From an uncultured Synergistales bacterium (lineage in GTDB: Bacteria; Synergistota; Synergistia; Synergistales; Aminobacteriaceae), in the NCBI GenBank assembly GCA_905233565.1, contig CAJOCL010000001.1:157101-221100 (forward strand): a stretch of 64,000 nt of DNA, written 5' to 3'. The translations under genes were made by a program, and so were the position numbers. Position 1 is the stretch's first letter; each line of letters opens with the position of its first letter. The notes beneath the pieces were generated by a model. It was not told the origin of the DNA. It worked only from the letters and a program-made list of their open reading frames with translations, and searched no databases. Shown here one piece after another: positions 62,991 through 64,000 of this stretch.

Positions 62991-63881
62991 ATGTTTAAGC
63001 CGAAAGGTATAGTAATACCCGTAGTTACGCCGTTTGACGATCAGGGTCGTTTTATGGAAGAGGAATACAAAAAATTATTGCAGTACTTCATTGACAACGG
63101 GATTCACGGTGTATTCCCGTTCGGAACGTCAGGAGAGTTTTACGCATTCGACAACGGATTTTACCGCCGTGTCCTCGAAGTAACGTGCGAATATGCACGC
63201 GGAAAAATGGACATTTACGCAGGAGCAAATCATATTACGCCTAAAGGTGCGATCGAACTTGCGAAAATTGCCGAAGAAGTGAAAGTCGATGCGCTCAGCG
63301 TATTAACGCCGATGTTTGTCAGCCAGACACAGAGCGAACTTGAAATTTACTACCGCAAAATCGCCGATTCAACAAGCCTCCCGATCGTAATCTATAACAA
63401 CAAGCCGAAGACAAATGTCGGAGTTGCGCCCGAAACGATCCAGAAACTCGCAAAAATCCCGAACATAATCGCAGTCAAAGATTCAACGGGAGACATGACG
63501 AACAGCGAGGAATATATCAGGCTGACGAGGGATAATCCTGAATTTTGCGTCTTGATGGGACGCGACACGCTGATTTACGCGGCCTTATGGTACGGCGCTG
63601 CGGGTGCTATAACTTCATGCGGAAACATTGCGCCGAGAATTGCCGTTGACATTTACGAGAATTTCAAGGCAGGAAAGTATGACGCTGCACTTGAGGCACA
63701 GTTCAAGCTCAGTGAGCTGAGAATTGCTACAAATATGGGAAGTTTCCCTGTAGTCATCAAAGAAGCTCTGAACATGATCGGCTACAACGTCGGGAAATGT
63801 GCAGAACCCATTCAGCCCTTGACTGATGAACAGCACGCAAAACTTGAGGTCGTATTAAAGAATATCGGCCTTTTGAAATAA
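62991..63881 (+). CDS. Dihydrodipicolinate synthase/N-acetylneuraminate lyase family protein
   Basis: Class I aldolase fold with 296 residues. The family motifs 'GIVIPVVTPFDDQGRF', 'GVFPFGTSGEFYAF' (the GTTGE-like loop), the tyrosine motif 'PIVIYNNKPKTNVG' and the Schiff-base lysine in 'IIAVKDSTGDM' are intact. The usual 'YNVPGRT' is changed to 'YNNKPKTN', and a Phe follows the 'GE' of the first loop. This may mean a substrate other than pyruvate with aspartate semialdehyde, so dapA is not asserted. Monocistronic, with AGAAAGGGGA before the ATG. Confidence 0.85.
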   Translation: MFKPKGIVIPVVTPFDDQGRFMEEEYKKLLQYFIDNGIHGVFPFGTSGEFYAFDNGFYRRVLEVTCEYARGKMDIYAGANHITPKGAIELAKIAEEVKVDALSVLTPMFVSQTQSELEIYYRKIADSTSLPIVIYNNKPKTNVGVAPETIQKLAKIPNIIAVKDSTGDMTNSEEYIRLTRDNPEFCVLMGRDTLIYAALWYGAAGAITSCGNIAPRIAVDIYENFKAGKYDAALEAQFKLSELRIATNMGSFPVVIKEALNMIGYNVGKCAEPIQPLTDEQHAKLEVVLKNIGLLK

Positions 63882-63885
63882 CTTT

Positions 63886-63935
63886 TACCCTCCTGCCCCT
63901 TGCTAAACTTAATTTTCGGGGGAGGGGGGGGGGTA
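63886..63935 (+). terminator. Terminator-like hairpin with a G10 run after the DapA-family gene
   Basis: TTACCCTCCTGCCCC (about 63887-63901) can pair with GGGGGAGG...GGGTAA (63918-63935). The second arm holds ten consecutive G bases (63924-63933). No T-run follows directly. Confidence 0.5.
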
Positions 63936-63981
63936 ACACATAATTCATTTTTTTTGTTAGAATTGTAGGCAAAATAACAAC

Positions 63982-63988
63982 AAGGAGG
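63982..63988 (+). promoter_or_regulatory. Ribosome binding site of the next gene
   Basis: AAGGAGG just before the window ends suggests a plus-strand gene starting within the next few bases. Confidence 0.5.
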
Positions 63989-64000
63989 CAAAGTTTTAAG

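Overview
The window looks like a chromosomal segment of a diderm, anaerobic, moderately AT-rich bacterium. The best guess is the phylum Synergistota, probably a gut or sediment relative. The reasons are a clostridial-type six-gene Rnf complex, an outer-membrane beta-barrel protein with an N-terminal SLH domain (OmpM type), an RND efflux pump and a TamB/AsmA-like protein (both diderm traits), and an FtsEX/M23/CtpA division cluster. The assignment rests on gene content only; no 16S gene is present. Almost everything is core metabolism and envelope biology. No prophage, CRISPR array or tRNA was seen.

Layout. 1-1.2 kb: the 5' part of a DUF2156 gene and HU, divergent from Rnf. 1.2-6.3 kb: rnfCDGEAB, closed by a bidirectional terminator. 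6.3-16.6 kb (mostly minus): RND pump and adaptor, a small secreted protein, an exported phosphodiester glycosidase, a candidate stand-alone structured RNA on the opposite strand, and a 1220-residue TamB/AsmA-like protein. 16.7-19.1 kb: exported C69 peptidase and anchored thermonuclease. 19.1-24.5 kb: argC-argB-argD, an aminotransferase and mnmA, behind a consensus promoter carrying a perfect dyad. 24.5-29.3 kb: larE, a YhaM-type exonuclease, an RluC/D-type pseudouridine synthase, YibE/F and Ppx/GppA. 29.4-35.5 kb: an unknown gene, ftsE, ftsX, two tandem M23 proteins (one apparently a pseudoenzyme) and a CtpA protease. 35.5-41.5 kb: purA, an acetyltransferase, a small ORF, pyk, and cdaA-cdaR for c-di-AMP.

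41.5-43.8 kb is the only clearly accessory stretch. It holds a three-repeat putative lipoprotein whose signal peptide seems split between two frames, a truncated gene start, an IS256-family remnant and a decayed flagellin 3' end. 43.8-48.8 kb (minus): metK under a SAM-I riboswitch with attenuator, rpsD, a YdjM-like membrane protein, and a Zn/Mn ABC transporter (znuABC type). 48.8-54.3 kb: cobU, an Mrr-like protein lacking its catalytic residues, glf, a GltD/NfnB-like oxidoreductase, a YedF-like protein lacking its TusA cysteine, coaD, and a three-gene toxin-antitoxin-like operon. 54.3-62.8 kb (minus): SLH porin with a long structured leader, alaS, slipin, acpS, dnaJ and a coiled-coil/TPR protein. 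63-64 kb: a DapA-family gene and the ribosome binding site of the next gene.

There is no single spectacular new system. The best leads are the 145-nt structured RNA near 12.8 kb, the degenerate paralogues (M23 pair, Mrr, YedF), the decayed locus at 41.5-43.8 kb, the argC dyad, and a strong enrichment of ATC immediately before start codons.
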